Shown: positions 35,271-44,848 of the stretch, piece after piece
Layout: each line of letters begins with the position of its first letter
Position numbering within the stretch: position 1 is the stretch's first letter
Assembly: GCF_023242475.1 (NCBI RefSeq)
Contig: NZ_JALJFG010000036.1
Span: 1-64,000, forward strand
Length of the DNA: 64,000 nucleotides
Direction: 5' to 3'
Source: Pseudomonas sp. MWU15-20650
GTDB taxonomy: Bacteria > Pseudomonadota > Gammaproteobacteria > Pseudomonadales > Pseudomonadaceae
Made by a program: the position numbers and the translations under genes
Notes under the pieces: model-generated
Told to the model about the DNA's origin: nothing
What the model saw: only the letters and a program-made list of their open reading frames with translations
The model's database searches: none

Positions 35271-36383
35271 TTGAGATTATTTTTTAAGAATGCGTTAGTG
35301 TCACCAGTCTTCGTCTTACTGTTCATTACCCTGCTAATGTATTGTGCTAACCTGCTGGCCCTTGAGCAACCCTGGGATTGGGGGCACAGTGTTTATTTGT
35401 TGGGTGTCCTGTCTTTTGTAATCGTTTACATGCTTGTATATGTATTGTTGAATGTAGGCGGTATCCCTCACCCAAAAGCTGAACTGATCTCACCCTATCG
35501 AGTTGTTATCCAGCTCTACTGGTTTTGTGCTTTTTTTGGTTTAGTACTGTCTCTTTACAAGATTTATGCGTTCGGTTATAACGGAAATTATGGTAGCGTT
35601 TTGTTAGCATTGAGAATCGCGAATACCTGGGAGCACCAACCCTCCTATGGGGCTCAGCACTTTGCGTTGTTCGCACTGTGTTTGTCGCTTTACTATGCAC
35701 AGCAAAAACGAGCTTTTCCTTGCTTGGTAGCAGCGATCATTTATTTGACCTCGGCTTTTAGTATGGCGGAGAGAACAAGTATGATGTTTATATTTGTAGC
35801 GGTGGGTTATACCGCCATCAACGAGGGGTGGATAAGACTGAAGGGGCTGCTGCTGTCCTTAGCCGTTTTAATAGCTTTGTTCATCATCGTTGCTGTCGGA
35901 ACCGGCAAAACCGGCGGAGATAAGGGGTATGACTTTATCCTGTTGTACTTGGGTTATGCTGTGACAGCCTTTTCACAATGGACCGAGGGTAAGGACTATT
36001 TAGGCTGCGCTGATCTGGTGTTTGGAAAATTTATTGATCTGATGTCGCTGGGGTTATACTCTTGCCCTCCTCTTGACCTTGGTCTCACTGATAAAGACTT
36101 CAATGTTCTCACCTACGCAGCGTCTCCATACTTATTCGGTGGGCTGCCGGCTGTCATAATATCTATGGCAATTGTCGGTGCATTTTTTGCGATTCTCCGG
36201 GTTTTTGCAGCTAAGAGAAAAGGTTATTACTTAGCAATTCTTAGTTGTTTTATGTATGCGCTGATCATGATGTTTTATGCATGGCAATTTTCATTGACGA
36301 CCTATTTATATTTGATGCTCATACTTTTTCCTCTCTTTGCGGGGCGGTTCTTTCACCCGAGTGGGCAGCAAATTTCCCCGTGA
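35271..36383 (+). CDS. wzy: O-antigen polymerase Wzy (candidate)
   Basis: This 370-residue protein is nearly all membrane segments (about ten to eleven) with one larger periplasmic loop around GDKGYDFILLYLGYAVTAF...LYSCPPLDLG. Wzy proteins share topology more than sequence, and position beside wzx supports the call. It starts at TTG (35271) with GGTGG upstream; no ATG is usable near the N-terminus. It would join repeat units in the periplasm under Wzz control. Confidence 0.82.
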   Translation: MRLFFKNALVSPVFVLLFITLLMYCANLLALEQPWDWGHSVYLLGVLSFVIVYMLVYVLLNVGGIPHPKAELISPYRVVIQLYWFCAFFGLVLSLYKIYAFGYNGNYGSVLLALRIANTWEHQPSYGAQHFALFALCLSLYYAQQKRAFPCLVAAIIYLTSAFSMAERTSMMFIFVAVGYTAINEGWIRLKGLLLSLAVLIALFIIVAVGTGKTGGDKGYDFILLYLGYAVTAFSQWTEGKDYLGCADLVFGKFIDLMSLGLYSCPPLDLGLTDKDFNVLTYAASPYLFGGLPAVIISMAIVGAFFAILRVFAAKRKGYYLAILSCFMYALIMMFYAWQFSLTTYLYLMLILFPLFAGRFFHPSGQQISP

Positions 36384-36466
36384 TCAATGCGTCTTGTCAG
36401 TGGTCTCCAGACGCCGTTGGCTACGCAACGGATGACCGTAAAATTATTTGAGCTGTTGAGATCAAA

Positions 36467-37546
36467 ATGAAAATCTTATTACTTCCAAAATATTCTCGTA
36501 TGGGAGCCAGTACGCGCCTTCGAACGCTTCAGTTTTTACCTTTTTTGGAAGCTGAAGGGTTGCAAGTGGATATTGAGACGCTGTTTGATGATAAGTATCT
36601 TGAGGACCTTTATCGGGGCGGTGGCAGATCGTTTCTTTTAACACTAAAGCAATATATTTTGCGTCTCGTTGTGCTGTTCAAGGCGGCGCGCTATGACGTT
36701 GTGTGGATCGAAAAGGAGATATTTCCGTTCTGCCCAGCCTTCGCAGAAAGGCTGCTAAAGTTGTTTGGTGTTCCGTATATCGTTGATTACGATGACGCGG
36801 TTTTTCACACGTATGATCTTTCTTCAAGTGTGTTGGTTCGGTTTCTTTTGGGATCCAAGATTGACACAGTGATGCGTCACGCAGAATGTGTAGTTGCAGG
36901 CAACGCTTATCTCGCTGACCGTGCGATAAAAGCGGGGGCGCCTAATGTTGAGGTGATACCGACTGTGGTCGATCATTCTCGCTACGCGGGCACACTTCCA
37001 CTCCCCAATAAAAAAATGGTAATCGGCTGGATTGGTTCCCCGTCAACTGAAAAGTATGTCGTCCAAATTCGAGATGCTCTCAGAGTCGCATGTGAAACTT
37101 ATGGTGCTCGCGTGGTTTTGATGGGCGCTAGTGAAGGCGTTATCAACGAACTTGAGGGTATTGACGTCGAGGTCCAAGCTTGGAGCGAAGACGCTGAGAC
37201 TGGGTTTGTTCAGGCACTTGATATTGGGATCATGCCATTGATTGATGGGCTTTGGGAGAAGGGGAAGTGTGGGTATAAACTAATTCAATATATGGCTTGC
37301 GGGGTGCCGGTTATTGCGTCACCCGTGGGTGTGAATGTTGATATTGTCGAAGGCAACCAGTGTGGAATGTTAGCAACAGACATGTCTGATTGGCATCGCT
37401 GTCTTGACACGTTACTGGGCGATCGGGATTTACGTCTTTTTTATGGCAGCAAAGGGCTTTATGCAGTAGAAAGCGTCTTTTCGGTGCAAGTTCAAGCGCC
37501 GCGAATCAGGGATATACTAGCCGTAGCAGGCAGTCGGGTAGGTTAG
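36467..37546 (+). CDS. GT4-family glycosyltransferase
   Basis: This 359-residue GT-B enzyme has an N-terminal MKILLLPKYS strand and STRLR motif, and a C-terminal nucleotide-sugar domain starting at VIGWIGSPSTEKY and containing GLWEKGKCGYKLIQYMACGVPVI. The E-x-G-x-C-G-x-K segment is typical of this retaining group. It is expected to transfer one sugar of the O-unit. It has no close neighbour overlap (83 bp and 107 bp gaps). Confidence 0.87.
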   Translation: MKILLLPKYSRMGASTRLRTLQFLPFLEAEGLQVDIETLFDDKYLEDLYRGGGRSFLLTLKQYILRLVVLFKAARYDVVWIEKEIFPFCPAFAERLLKLFGVPYIVDYDDAVFHTYDLSSSVLVRFLLGSKIDTVMRHAECVVAGNAYLADRAIKAGAPNVEVIPTVVDHSRYAGTLPLPNKKMVIGWIGSPSTEKYVVQIRDALRVACETYGARVVLMGASEGVINELEGIDVEVQAWSEDAETGFVQALDIGIMPLIDGLWEKGKCGYKLIQYMACGVPVIASPVGVNVDIVEGNQCGMLATDMSDWHRCLDTLLGDRDLRLFYGSKGLYAVESVFSVQVQAPRIRDILAVAGSRVG

Positions 37547-37653
37547 TGTAATAAGTTCTTTGGTAATGTTGCCGACGGTCTTGTCATCTCAGTTTAATTT
37601 TCAAGGCTTCACCCACGCTTACCTTCGCGGCCTTAAATTCGGGATTTATTAAA

Positions 37654-39606
37654 ATGTGTGGATTAAGCGGTCTTTTCGATCCGTCCAAGCGCCCTGAGCT
37701 TTACGAAGTCATCTCCAGAATGAACGATGCCATAGCGTACCGCGGACCTGATGATTCGGGTATCTGGATTGATGACCTTGGACTTGCGTTGGGGCACAGG
37801 CGACTGGCGATTGTTGATCTCACCAGCGCGGGCCACCAGCCGATGCATTCTCACGACCAGCGCTATGTCCTGGCTTTCAATGGAGAGATTTATAATCATC
37901 TCGAGTTGCGCAATCAACTTGAGGCAGAAGGTAATACTCCTCCTTGGACGGGCCATTCAGATACCGAAGTCTTGTTGGCATGTCTTGCTCGTTGGGGCAT
38001 CGAAAACGCGCTGAAATCGCTGGTCGGCATGTTCGCGTTTGCGCTTTGGGATAAGCAAGAGCAGGTATTGACGCTGGCTCGTGATCGAGTGGGCGAGAAG
38101 CCTCTTTATTGGGGGTGGCAGGATAATATCTTACTATTTGCGTCTGAGTTGAGTGCAGTGAAGGCGTATCCGGAATTTAAAGCCGAAGTCGACCGTAATT
38201 CGCTCGCGCTTATGTTACGCCATAATTGTATTCCCGCGCCTTACAGTATTTATAAGGGCATTTCAAAACTTCGTCCTGGGCACTACGTGTCTTTAACGCT
38301 GAGCGATATTGCTGCTGCAAAAAGTTCTGAATCTCAAGCCTATTGGTCGGTCAACGATGCCGTTACTGCTGGGCTGGCAGATCCTTTTAAGGGTTCGCCG
38401 AAGGAAGCGACCGACGCACTGGAGAATCAGCTCCGACTGAGTATCGGGCAACAGATGTTGGCCGACGTTTCACTCGGTGCGTTCTTGAGCGGCGGCGTCG
38501 ACAGCAGTGCAGTTGTTGCGTTGATGCAGGCCCAAAGTAATCAGTCAGTTCGTACCTTTACCATTGGCTTTGACGAAAGTGGCTATGACGAGGCGGTGCA
38601 TGCGAAGGCCGTGGCAAAGCACTTGGGAACGCAGCATACGGAGCTCTACGTGCGCCCCGAGGATGCCCTTGCGGTTATCCCAAAGCTTGCATCCATGTAC
38701 TGCGAGCCGTTTAGTGATAGTTCGCAGATTCCAACATTTTTGGTCAGTCACATGGCCAGGAAAGAGGTTACCGTCGCGCTTAGCGGTGACGGCGGGGATG
38801 AGCTGTTCGGTGGCTATAACCGGTATCTAACCGCGCGGCAGGTCTGGCAGAAAATGCACCGCTTGCCGGGTTTTGCGCGCAGCGCGACTGCTAAAATGCT
38901 GCGTGCCTTATCGCCGGGGGCGTGGGACCAATTGTTTCAGTTGAGTAAGCCTCTGCTGCCCAAGCGCTTGCACCTGGCGACGCCCGGGGATAAAGCTCAT
39001 AAACTGGCCTCGGTGCTCGGTATTGCCAGTGGTGAAGACTTTTATCATCAACTGAACAGCCATTGGGAGGATCCTGCTAGTGTTGTAATCGGAGCGCATG
39101 AGCCGGTAACGCTATTCACCGACAAGACCGCTTGGCCTGTGACCGATAGCTTTGAACATTGGATGATGGCAATGGATACGCAGACTTATATGACCGACGA
39201 TATTTTGGTCAAAGTAGACCGCGCATCAATGGCTGTCAGTCTGGAGTCACGTGTGCCAATGCTTGATCATCGCGTTATTGAGCTAGCTTGGCGCATGCCC
39301 CTGGACCTGAAAATTCGGGATAATCAGGGCAAATGGTTACTGCGGGAAGTTCTATATCGGTATGTGCCTAAAGAGCTTATTGAGCGTCCCAAACAGGGCT
39401 TCGGTATCCCACTGGACAGTTGGCTCAGGGGGCCTTTGAGAGAATGGGCAGAGAATCTTCTCGATGAAGGGCGCTTGCGTCGAGAGGGGTTCTTCCATCC
39501 TGAACCCATCCGGAAAAAGTGGGCGGAACACTTGAGCGGACGCAGAAATTGGCAGCATCACTTGTGGGATATTCTTATGTTTCAAGCTTGGCTGGCAGAG
39601 CAATAA
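37654..39606 (+). CDS. asnB: Asparagine synthase-like glutamine amidotransferase (WbpS/AsnB-type)
   Basis: This 650-residue class II amidotransferase has the N-terminal nucleophile Cys2 (MCGLSGLF), glutaminase motifs RGPDDSG and FNGEIYN, and the ATP-pyrophosphatase motif SGGVDSSA. Such genes in O-antigen loci are thought to amidate uronic acids, for example GalNAcA to the primary amide, instead of making free asparagine. WbpO/WbpP in the same operon would supply the acid. The role is inferred from context; the enzyme family is certain. Confidence 0.9.
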   Translation: MCGLSGLFDPSKRPELYEVISRMNDAIAYRGPDDSGIWIDDLGLALGHRRLAIVDLTSAGHQPMHSHDQRYVLAFNGEIYNHLELRNQLEAEGNTPPWTGHSDTEVLLACLARWGIENALKSLVGMFAFALWDKQEQVLTLARDRVGEKPLYWGWQDNILLFASELSAVKAYPEFKAEVDRNSLALMLRHNCIPAPYSIYKGISKLRPGHYVSLTLSDIAAAKSSESQAYWSVNDAVTAGLADPFKGSPKEATDALENQLRLSIGQQMLADVSLGAFLSGGVDSSAVVALMQAQSNQSVRTFTIGFDESGYDEAVHAKAVAKHLGTQHTELYVRPEDALAVIPKLASMYCEPFSDSSQIPTFLVSHMARKEVTVALSGDGGDELFGGYNRYLTARQVWQKMHRLPGFARSATAKMLRALSPGAWDQLFQLSKPLLPKRLHLATPGDKAHKLASVLGIASGEDFYHQLNSHWEDPASVVIGAHEPVTLFTDKTAWPVTDSFEHWMMAMDTQTYMTDDILVKVDRASMAVSLESRVPMLDHRVIELAWRMPLDLKIRDNQGKWLLREVLYRYVPKELIERPKQGFGIPLDSWLRGPLREWAENLLDEGRLRREGFFHPEPIRKKWAEHLSGRRNWQHHLWDILMFQAWLAEQ

Positions 39607-39609
39607 AAA

Positions 39610-40737
39610 ATGAATTTTCTATTAATCGCCAGCTATCCTGATTCTTTGATCAACTTTCGTGGGCCGTTATTGGACGCGTTGATTGCTAGAGACCTGACGG
39701 TGCATGTCGCCGCGCCGGATCTCCCTTCAGATAGCCCTGTGAGGATGCGCCTGGAAGAGAAAGGCGTGATCGTGCACGAAATTCCGCTGCGAAGAGTCGG
39801 CATGAACCCGGTTGTCGACTTTTTCACCCTCATTTCACTTTGTAAGCTTATGGCACATGTGAAACCGGATGTCGTTTTGGCTTATACGGTGAAGCCGGTT
39901 ATCTATGGTCTGCTCGCCGCTCGATTGATGAGGGTTCGCCGGCGTTTTGCGCTGATCACCGGTCTAGGTTATGCATTTCAGGGATCGAGTGATGGGACGG
40001 GGGAGCGCCGTGGTTTGCTTCGCGCCTTAGTGCAACGTTTGTACGCGTTGTCGCTGCGATCTGCGACCCGAGTTTTCTTTCAGAACCCGGATGACCAGGC
40101 GTTGTTCCAGCAACTCAAACTGATCGGATCTGAAACGCCTTCTACTGTAGTGAACGGTTCGGGTGTTGATTTGGGTGACTTTAATGTCGTCCCCCTACCT
40201 GGAAAAATTAGCTTTCTCTTGATTGCTCGACTCCTCGGCGACAAAGGCGTGCGTGAGTTTGTCGGTGCCGCGAAGGCCATAAAGGCCGAGTATGAGCATG
40301 TCGTGTTCAAGGTCGTTGGGTGGATTGATGAAAATCCGGATGCTATTTTGCAAGAAGAACTGGATGCCTGGGTCGGTGATGGTACATTGGAATTCTTAGG
40401 TCGCTTGCAGGATGTGAGGCCGGCGATTGCGGACTCATCTGTTTATGTATTGCCATCTTATAGAGAGGGAACGCCTCGCACCGTTCTTGAGGCCATGGCA
40501 ATGGGTAGACCTATTATCACCACGGATGCTCCTGGTTGTCGCGAGACGGTGGTTGATGGGGAAAATGGTTTTTTGATATCGGTCAAGGATGTTGAAGGAC
40601 TCACTGCTGCGATGTTGAAGTTTGTCAACTCGTCGGAGCTTATTTCGAGTATGGGCAAAAAATCCCGCGCGTTGGCGGAGCTTAAGTATGACGTTGAAAA
40701 AGTCAACGCGGCAATGTTGCAGGGAATGGGTATTTAA
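39610..40737 (+). CDS. GT4-family glycosyltransferase, PglA/WbpT-like
   Basis: This 375-residue GT-B enzyme starts 3 bp after the amidotransferase stop. Features are SYPDSLINFRGPLLDAL, the YTVKPVIYG motif, FLLIARLLGDKGVREF and the EX7E-like segment PSYREGTPRTVLEAMAMGRPIITT. Relatives of this type add GalNAc or GalNAcA to the first undecaprenyl-linked amino sugar. That role fits its place before the PglC-like gene but is inferred. Confidence 0.88.
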   Translation: MNFLLIASYPDSLINFRGPLLDALIARDLTVHVAAPDLPSDSPVRMRLEEKGVIVHEIPLRRVGMNPVVDFFTLISLCKLMAHVKPDVVLAYTVKPVIYGLLAARLMRVRRRFALITGLGYAFQGSSDGTGERRGLLRALVQRLYALSLRSATRVFFQNPDDQALFQQLKLIGSETPSTVVNGSGVDLGDFNVVPLPGKISFLLIARLLGDKGVREFVGAAKAIKAEYEHVVFKVVGWIDENPDAILQEELDAWVGDGTLEFLGRLQDVRPAIADSSVYVLPSYREGTPRTVLEAMAMGRPIITTDAPGCRETVVDGENGFLISVKDVEGLTAAMLKFVNSSELISSMGKKSRALAELKYDVEKVNAAMLQGMGI

Positions 40738-40844
40738 CGGTGTTTTTGGGGTGTTAACTCATGTTGTCGACTTTACACTGAAGGCCTCGGTGAAAGGTGT
40801 TGCAATAGCGTTGAAGCCTGATAATAATTTTTGTTGAGTTAAAA

Positions 40845-41438
40845 ATGCTTAAACGTTCATTTGATATTTTTGCGTCCTTGTGTGGCCTAATCCTATTAGG
40901 CCCCGTCATGATCATAGTCGCATGGCTGGTCAAGCGAAAACTCGGCTCTCCAGTGTTGTTCAGTCAAATAAGACCAGGCTTGAATGCCAAACCTTTCAAA
41001 ATGATGAAGTTCCGAACGATGCTTGACGCTGTCGACCAGAATGGCAATCCGTTGCCTGACGCGCAGCGGATGACACCCTTCGGAAGCTTCTTGCGCTCCA
41101 GTAGTTTAGATGAGCTGCCGGGCTTGCTTAATGTTCTGAAAGGGGATATGAGCTTGGTTGGACCCAGGCCTCTTCTTATGGAATATTTGCCGCTCTACAG
41201 CGCCGAACAGTACCGCCGTCATTGGGTGAGGCCCGGGGTAACTGGCTGGGCTCAAGTCAACGGTAGAAACTCGGTAAGCTGGGAAGAGAAATTCAAGCTG
41301 GACGTCTGGTATGTCGATAATAAGTCGTTATGGCTTGACCTGAAAATTATTATACTGACGATCAAAAAGGTTATCGTCAGGGAAGGAATCAGCGCTGATG
41401 GCGAAGCTACCATGAGTAAGTTTACGGGGTCCAAGTAA
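40845..41438 (+). CDS. PglC-like initiating phosphoglycosyltransferase
   Basis: This 197-residue monotopic phosphoglycosyltransferase has an N-terminal re-entrant hydrophobic helix (FDIFASLCGLILLGPVMI), the KFRTM segment, the catalytic Asp-Glu dyad in SSLDELPGL, and GPRPLLMEYLPLY. It transfers a sugar phosphate to undecaprenyl phosphate and so starts the O-unit. Its size is that of the minimal PglC form, without the extra N-terminal region of WbaP/WcaJ. Neighbouring genes point to a 2,4-diamino-2,4,6-trideoxyhexose as substrate. No WbpL-type initiating enzyme is present here. Confidence 0.9.
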   Translation: MLKRSFDIFASLCGLILLGPVMIIVAWLVKRKLGSPVLFSQIRPGLNAKPFKMMKFRTMLDAVDQNGNPLPDAQRMTPFGSFLRSSSLDELPGLLNVLKGDMSLVGPRPLLMEYLPLYSAEQYRRHWVRPGVTGWAQVNGRNSVSWEEKFKLDVWYVDNKSLWLDLKIIILTIKKVIVREGISADGEATMSKFTGSK

Positions 41439-41527
41439 ATAAGCGGGGGAGCTTGGATGGAAGGGGTGTTCTGACCAAGCGTTTGAGTTTCTTAACTTTG
41501 TCTTGATAAAAATTTAAGGTGTTATTC

Positions 41528-42706
41528 ATGTTGGGAACATCATTTTCCCCCTGGCCCTCGTTCACCGAAGAAGAGGCCAACGCCGTTCGTGATGTCATTC
41601 TGTCGAACAAGGTCAACTATTGGACTGGGCAGGAAGCTCGCCAGTTTGAGCGCGAGTTCGCCACCTGGTCAGGCACCGATTACGCGATTGCACTTGCCAA
41701 CGGCACCGTTGCGCTGGACCTAGCCCTCATCGCGTTGGGCATTGGTGAAGGCGATGAAGTCATCGTAACGTCGCGAACGTTTCTGGCCTCGGTTTCTAGC
41801 ATCATCAATGCAGGGGCCACGCCGATTTTTGCTGATGTAGATCGTGACTCGCAAAACTTTACAGCGCAATCCATCGAGGCGGTGTTAACGCCTCGTACTC
41901 GTGCAGTGATCTGTGTGCATCTCGCGGGCTGGCCGTGCGATATGGATCCAATCATGGACCTTGCCGCCCGGCACGATTTGATGGTTATTGAGGACTGTGC
42001 ACAGGCTCATGGTGCTTACTACAAAGGCCGTCCGGTCGGTTCTATCGGGCATATCGGTGCCTGGTCATTCTGTCAGGATAAAATCATGACCACCGGTGGC
42101 GAGGGTGGAATGGTGACCACTAACGACCGTACGCTCTGGGCTGACATGTGGGCTTATAAGGATCATGGCAAGAGCTGGGAGGCTGTCTATGAGCGTCAAC
42201 ACGCCCCCGGTTTTCGCTGGTTGCACGAAAGTTTTGGTACCAACTGGCGGATGTTGGAGGTCCAAGCTGTTATTGGCAGAATTCAGCTGCGTAGAATGAA
42301 GGCGTGGCAAGCTCAGCGCGAGCAGAACGCCACGCGCATATGGGACGCTGCTCGCGAGCTACCAGCATTAAGGGTTCCACTGTTTTCTGAAGGTAGTGTT
42401 CACGCAGCTTATAAATGCTACGTGTTTGTACGGCCGGAGCAGTTGAAGGACGGTTGGTCTCGGGATCGAATATTGAGCGAAATCGCGGCACGCGGTGTCC
42501 CCGCTTTTTCAGGCTCCTGTTCCGAGGTTTACCTAGAAAAAGCATTCGATAATACTGGGTTGCGACCTGCTCAGCGTCTGGCGAATGCAAAGGAACTGGG
42601 TGAAACGAGTATGATGTTCCTGGTGCACCCAACGTTGACCCGCGCCGAAATGGATCTTACGTGCCAGGTAATAATCGATGTCGTCACGGAGGCTTCGATC
42701 GGATAG
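41528..42706 (+). CDS. DegT/DnrJ aminotransferase, PglE-like (C4 amination of UDP-4-keto sugar)
   Basis: This 392-residue PLP enzyme has NGTVALDLAL, VIEDCAQAHGAYY and the Schiff-base lysine in FCQDKIMTTGGEGGM, all typical of PglE/QhbB-type UDP-4-amino-sugar synthases. Lying between a PglC-like and a WbpM-like gene, it should aminate the 4-keto product of the dehydratase and yield UDP-GlcNAc-4-amino-4,6-dideoxy (QuiNAc4N type). The ATG at 41528 with AAGG 9 nt upstream is preferred to an in-frame GTG at 41519. Confidence 0.88.
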   Translation: MLGTSFSPWPSFTEEEANAVRDVILSNKVNYWTGQEARQFEREFATWSGTDYAIALANGTVALDLALIALGIGEGDEVIVTSRTFLASVSSIINAGATPIFADVDRDSQNFTAQSIEAVLTPRTRAVICVHLAGWPCDMDPIMDLAARHDLMVIEDCAQAHGAYYKGRPVGSIGHIGAWSFCQDKIMTTGGEGGMVTTNDRTLWADMWAYKDHGKSWEAVYERQHAPGFRWLHESFGTNWRMLEVQAVIGRIQLRRMKAWQAQREQNATRIWDAARELPALRVPLFSEGSVHAAYKCYVFVRPEQLKDGWSRDRILSEIAARGVPAFSGSCSEVYLEKAFDNTGLRPAQRLANAKELGETSMMFLVHPTLTRAEMDLTCQVIIDVVTEASIG

Positions 42707-42781
42707 CTCTTATGGGTGTGGCACTGCGTATGTTTATGAATGAAGGGTTTGGTTGGTACCGGAGAGGTGTTCAAGGTATAT

Positions 42782-44776
42782 ATGGATAGCGTACGAACGT
42801 ATTTGTTGAGGCTTCCACGTCGGCAGAAGCGCATTCTGCAGGTGGCTACAGATGTTGTTCTGGTCTGGGCCGCGCTGTGGTTGGCGTTTGTCGTTCGGCT
42901 GGGAATGGATGAGATGACCAATCCGGTCAAGCTTCATTTGTGGTTGTTCATATGTGCTCCCGTCCTTGCTGTCCCATTGTTCATTCGCTTCGGAATGTAT
43001 CGGGCCGTAATGCGCTACTTCGGCAATGATGCCCTTATCGCGATCGTCAAGGCCGTCAGCCTTTCATCATTAGTTTTGGGGGTTGTTGTTTATTGGTACA
43101 GCAACCATCAGAGCGTGGTGCCGCGTTCAATTATTTTCAACTATTGGTGGCTCAGCCTGATCATGGTGGGCGGTTTGCGCCTGGCAATGCGTCAGTATTT
43201 CTTAGGTGACTGGTTTGCTGCGGCCCAGCATGTTCCGTTCACAAACCGTGAAGATGGTCTGCCACGCGTGGCCATATACGGCGCAGGTGCTGCGGGGAAT
43301 CAGTTGGTAGTTGCGTTGCGCATGGGACGTGTCATGCGACCTGTCGCATTTATTGACGACGACAATAGTATTTCTGATCGGGTAATCTCCGGCCTGCAGG
43401 TCTATAAGCCTAAACATATTCAACGGATGATTGATGCCACTGGCGCTCAGGAAATTCTCCTGGCGATTCCTTCGTCAAATCGAGCTCGTCGCCGGGAAAT
43501 TTTAGGGTTTCTCGAGTGTTTTCCGCTGCACGTGCGAAGTGTGCCAGGGTTTATGGATTTGGCCAGCGGGCGGGTTAAGGTGGATGATATCCAAGAGGTG
43601 GATATCGCTGACTTGCTGGGGCGCGATGCTGTACCCGCACAGGATGAGTTGCTAGAGCACTGCATCAAAGAGCAGTGTGTGCTGGTTACCGGGGCTGGTG
43701 GGTCCATCGGTTCGGAGCTATGCCGGCAGATTTTGGCACTTCGCCCAACCACGTTGTTATTGTTTGAGCACAGTGAGTTTAATCTCTACAGTATCTTGTC
43801 CGAGCTCGAGCAGCGTATTACCCGTGAATCCCTTTCTGTGCGTCTGTTGCCAATATTAGGTTCTGTTCGCAATGAGGGTAAGTTGCTGGACATCATGAAA
43901 ACCTGGCATGTTGACACGGTTTATCATGCTGCCGCCTATAAACATGTGCCGATGGTCGAACACAACATTGCCGAAGGAGTGATGAATAATGTGATCGGTA
44001 CGTTGAATACTGCCCAGGCAGCGCTGCAGGCCGGTGTCTCAAACTTTGTATTGATCTCAACCGACAAGGCTGTGCGCCCGACCAATGTGATGGGTAGTAC
44101 CAAGCGACTGGCCGAGTTGACATTACAAGCCCTCAGTCGTGAGCTGGCACCTGCCTTGTTTGGTGACACGGCAAACATCCTGCGGGTTAATAAAACACGC
44201 TTTACCATGGTACGTTTTGGCAATGTCCTTGGGTCGTCCGGCTCTGTGATTCCACTCTTTCACAAGCAAATTAAATCTGGTGGCCCCCTCACCGTTACAC
44301 ATCCGAAAATCACCCGTTACTTCATGACTATTCCTGAGGCCGCCCAGTTGGTCATTCAGGCTGGGTCAATGGGGCAGGGCGGGGATGTGTTTGTGTTGGA
44401 CATGGGCGAACCGGTTAGAATCGTCGAACTGGCCGAAAAAATGATTCATTTATCAGGGTTGAGTTTGCGCACTGAAAAGAATCCACACGGCGATATCGCG
44501 ATTGAATTCACCGGTCTGCGACCAGGAGAAAAACTGTACGAGGAGTTGCTGATAGGCGATAACGTCGTGGCCACACAGCACCCTATGATTATGAGTGCTA
44601 ATGAAGATCACATTGCTTGGGACGTTCTTAAGGCCAAGCTGATAGAGCTACTTTCGGCAGTAGATCAGGACGACTACGCTCGTGTTCGCCAGTTGCTGCG
44701 AGATACAGTCAGTGGCTACACACCTGATGGTGAAATTGTTGATTGGATTTATCAGCAGCGCCGCTTGGAGCCTTGA
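42782..44776 (+). CDS. wbpM: WbpM-like UDP-GlcNAc 4,6-dehydratase (membrane-bound)
   Basis: This 664-residue protein has four N-terminal membrane segments, a CoA-binding-like domain with IYGAGAAGNQL, and a C-terminal SDR domain with TGAGGSIGSELCRQI and the Ser-Met-Lys style catalytic site (STDKAVRPTNVMGSTK). It is very close to P. aeruginosa WbpM, which ends the O-antigen locus there too. It removes water from UDP-GlcNAc to give the 4-keto-6-deoxy sugar for the preceding aminotransferase. The frame opens at 42740, but the ATG at 42782 with AAGG 5 nt upstream equals the WbpM start (LPRRxKRxLQVA). Confidence 0.95.
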   Translation: MDSVRTYLLRLPRRQKRILQVATDVVLVWAALWLAFVVRLGMDEMTNPVKLHLWLFICAPVLAVPLFIRFGMYRAVMRYFGNDALIAIVKAVSLSSLVLGVVVYWYSNHQSVVPRSIIFNYWWLSLIMVGGLRLAMRQYFLGDWFAAAQHVPFTNREDGLPRVAIYGAGAAGNQLVVALRMGRVMRPVAFIDDDNSISDRVISGLQVYKPKHIQRMIDATGAQEILLAIPSSNRARRREILGFLECFPLHVRSVPGFMDLASGRVKVDDIQEVDIADLLGRDAVPAQDELLEHCIKEQCVLVTGAGGSIGSELCRQILALRPTTLLLFEHSEFNLYSILSELEQRITRESLSVRLLPILGSVRNEGKLLDIMKTWHVDTVYHAAAYKHVPMVEHNIAEGVMNNVIGTLNTAQAALQAGVSNFVLISTDKAVRPTNVMGSTKRLAELTLQALSRELAPALFGDTANILRVNKTRFTMVRFGNVLGSSGSVIPLFHKQIKSGGPLTVTHPKITRYFMTIPEAAQLVIQAGSMGQGGDVFVLDMGEPVRIVELAEKMIHLSGLSLRTEKNPHGDIAIEFTGLRPGEKLYEELLIGDNVVATQHPMIMSANEDHIAWDVLKAKLIELLSAVDQDDYARVRQLLRDTVSGYTPDGEIVDWIYQQRRLEP

Positions 44777-44818
44777 TGTTATAGAGCATGAATATATAGC
44801 GACGCGAGGGTACGAATA

Positions 44819-44848
44819 ACCGGACTATTATGATAGTCCGGTTTTTTT
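44819..44848 (+). terminator. Rho-independent terminator of the O-antigen operon
   Basis: A perfect 10-bp stem ACCGGACTAT/ATAGTCCGGT with loop TATG is followed by six to seven T residues. It ends the operon between the convergent wbpM and hbd-like genes and touches the hbd stop codon. Confidence 0.95.
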
